Source: Nocardiopsis coralli
Lineage (GTDB): Bacteria; Actinomycetota; Actinomycetes; Streptosporangiales; Streptosporangiaceae
Reading direction: 5' to 3'
DNA length: 64,000 nucleotides
Assembly: GCF_014892575.1 (NCBI RefSeq)
Contig: NZ_JADBGI010000016.1
Span: 1-64,000, forward strand
The notes beneath the pieces were generated by a model. The model worked only from the letters and a program-made list of their open reading frames with translations. It searched no databases and was not told where the DNA came from. The number at the start of each line of letters is the position of its first letter. Position 1 is the first letter of the stretch. Positions 63,587 to 64,000 of the stretch are shown here, one piece after another. The translations under genes and the position numbers were made by a program.

Positions 63587-63605
63587 TTGTTCTTATGACG
63601 AACAA
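63587..63605. promoter_or_regulatory. Palindrome upstream of pcaI
   Basis: TTGTTCTTATGACGAACAA has perfect 6-bp arms and a 7-bp spacer, 27 bp from the pcaI start. It lies in an AT-rich patch and is the likely operator and promoter of the pca operon. Confidence 0.6.
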
Positions 63606-63744
63606 CCTGTCCCCGAGATTAGCCATCCGCGAAAGACCGGTCAAGGCCCTCGTGTCCGGTCCCCTGCGTGCCACGAGGGCCGGGAGCCCGGCGCGCGGGT
63701 TACCCTCCCCGCGACCCAGCACCCACAGAGACGGATGTGACCCC

Positions 63745-64000
63745 GTGTCCTCCGAACGTGTATCGCCCCGGACCCGCAGCACTCCCCGCACCGCCGGCCG
63801 ATTCCTCCTGAGCGCCTTCCCGCGAGTCATGGGTGCGGTCACCGTCGGCTACGCCGTGGTCGTGCTCGCACGGCCGGAGACCATGACCGCCGCCATCGGG
63901 CTGTCCGAGGGCGCGCCCGACCCCGACCTCGCACTGCTCACCCGCACCATGCTCGTGCGCGACCTCGCCTGCGGCGCGGCCATGATGCTCGTCCCCGCGG
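63745..64000 (+). CDS. Hypothetical membrane protein, 3' end outside window
   Basis: An open frame from GTG 63745 to the right edge (85 residues visible). It begins with a Ser/Arg/Thr-rich tail, then a hydrophobic segment (MGAVTVGYAVVVLA), a polar loop and a second hydrophobic segment (RDLACGAAMMLVPA) at the edge. This resembles small actinobacterial membrane proteins of unknown function. There is a weak Shine-Dalgarno (GGATGTGA). It is divergent from the pca operon. Confidence 0.65.
   Translation, partial: MSSERVSPRTRSTPRTAGRFLLSAFPRVMGAVTVGYAVVVLARPETMTAAIGLSEGAPDPDLALLTRTMLVRDLACGAAMMLVPA

Overview
The window comes from a very GC-rich actinobacterial chromosome. The signs are strong G/C third-codon bias, GTG starts in tightly overlapping operons, a DUF222-HNH protein, a DUF574-type methyltransferase, an AfsR/SARP-type regulator, a desferrioxamine operon with iron boxes, and a complete beta-ketoadipate cluster. 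A Nocardiopsaceae-like host (Nocardiopsis or a relative) is my best guess from gene content alone. I saw no rRNA, tRNA, CRISPR array, transposase or prophage gene.

Layout. 2-3002: the 3' part of a DUF222/HNH nuclease gene, then about 1.5 kb of repeat-rich non-coding DNA (64-bp and 15-bp tandem repeats). 3003-8158: a ferric-siderophore ABC importer with two substrate-binding lipoproteins, one permease/ATPase set and three iron-box-like sites. 8227-9033: a SAM-dependent methyltransferase. 9199-14332: a zinc importer of the AztABCD type with two AztD-like propeller lipoproteins and a Zur-like operator between the divergent aztB and aztA. 14363-21892: a probable xenobiotic-response locus with a tandem cupin, an NAD(P)H:FMN reductase, a large SARP-NB-ARC regulator, a 14-TM exporter and an arylamine N-acetyltransferase. 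The reductase and exporter promoters carry nearly identical 32-bp boxes at the same distance from the start codon. 21991-27661: desABCD for desferrioxamine synthesis behind an iron box.

28303-40150 is a mixed housekeeping and unknown region: a small secreted four-cysteine protein, enoyl-CoA hydratase, small P-loop kinase, amidase, Nudix hydrolase, O-methyltransferase, membrane-ACT protein, SpoIIE-type phosphatase, flavin oxidase family protein, GH64 glucanase and an HTH protein. It also contains a mosaic repeat family with strong hairpins (32725-33278).

40159-63560 is an aromatic-acid catabolic supercluster. benABCD with the transporters benK and benE and a LuxR-type regulator turn benzoate into catechol. 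catABC turn catechol into 3-oxoadipate enol-lactone. pobA and pcaK bring in 4-hydroxybenzoate and convert it to protocatechuate. pcaIJFHGB plus a fused pcaDC take protocatechuate, and the enol-lactone from the catechol branch, to succinyl-CoA and acetyl-CoA. Two IclR regulators sit at the divergent catA and pobA promoters, where I find clear repeat-type operator candidates. The window ends in a truncated membrane-protein gene (63745-64000).

The iron, zinc and aromatic sections each pair transport or synthesis genes with matching metal-box or IclR-type promoter elements. The most novel-looking element is the shared SARP-like box that ties a reductase, an exporter and an N-acetyltransferase to the regulator gene lying between them.
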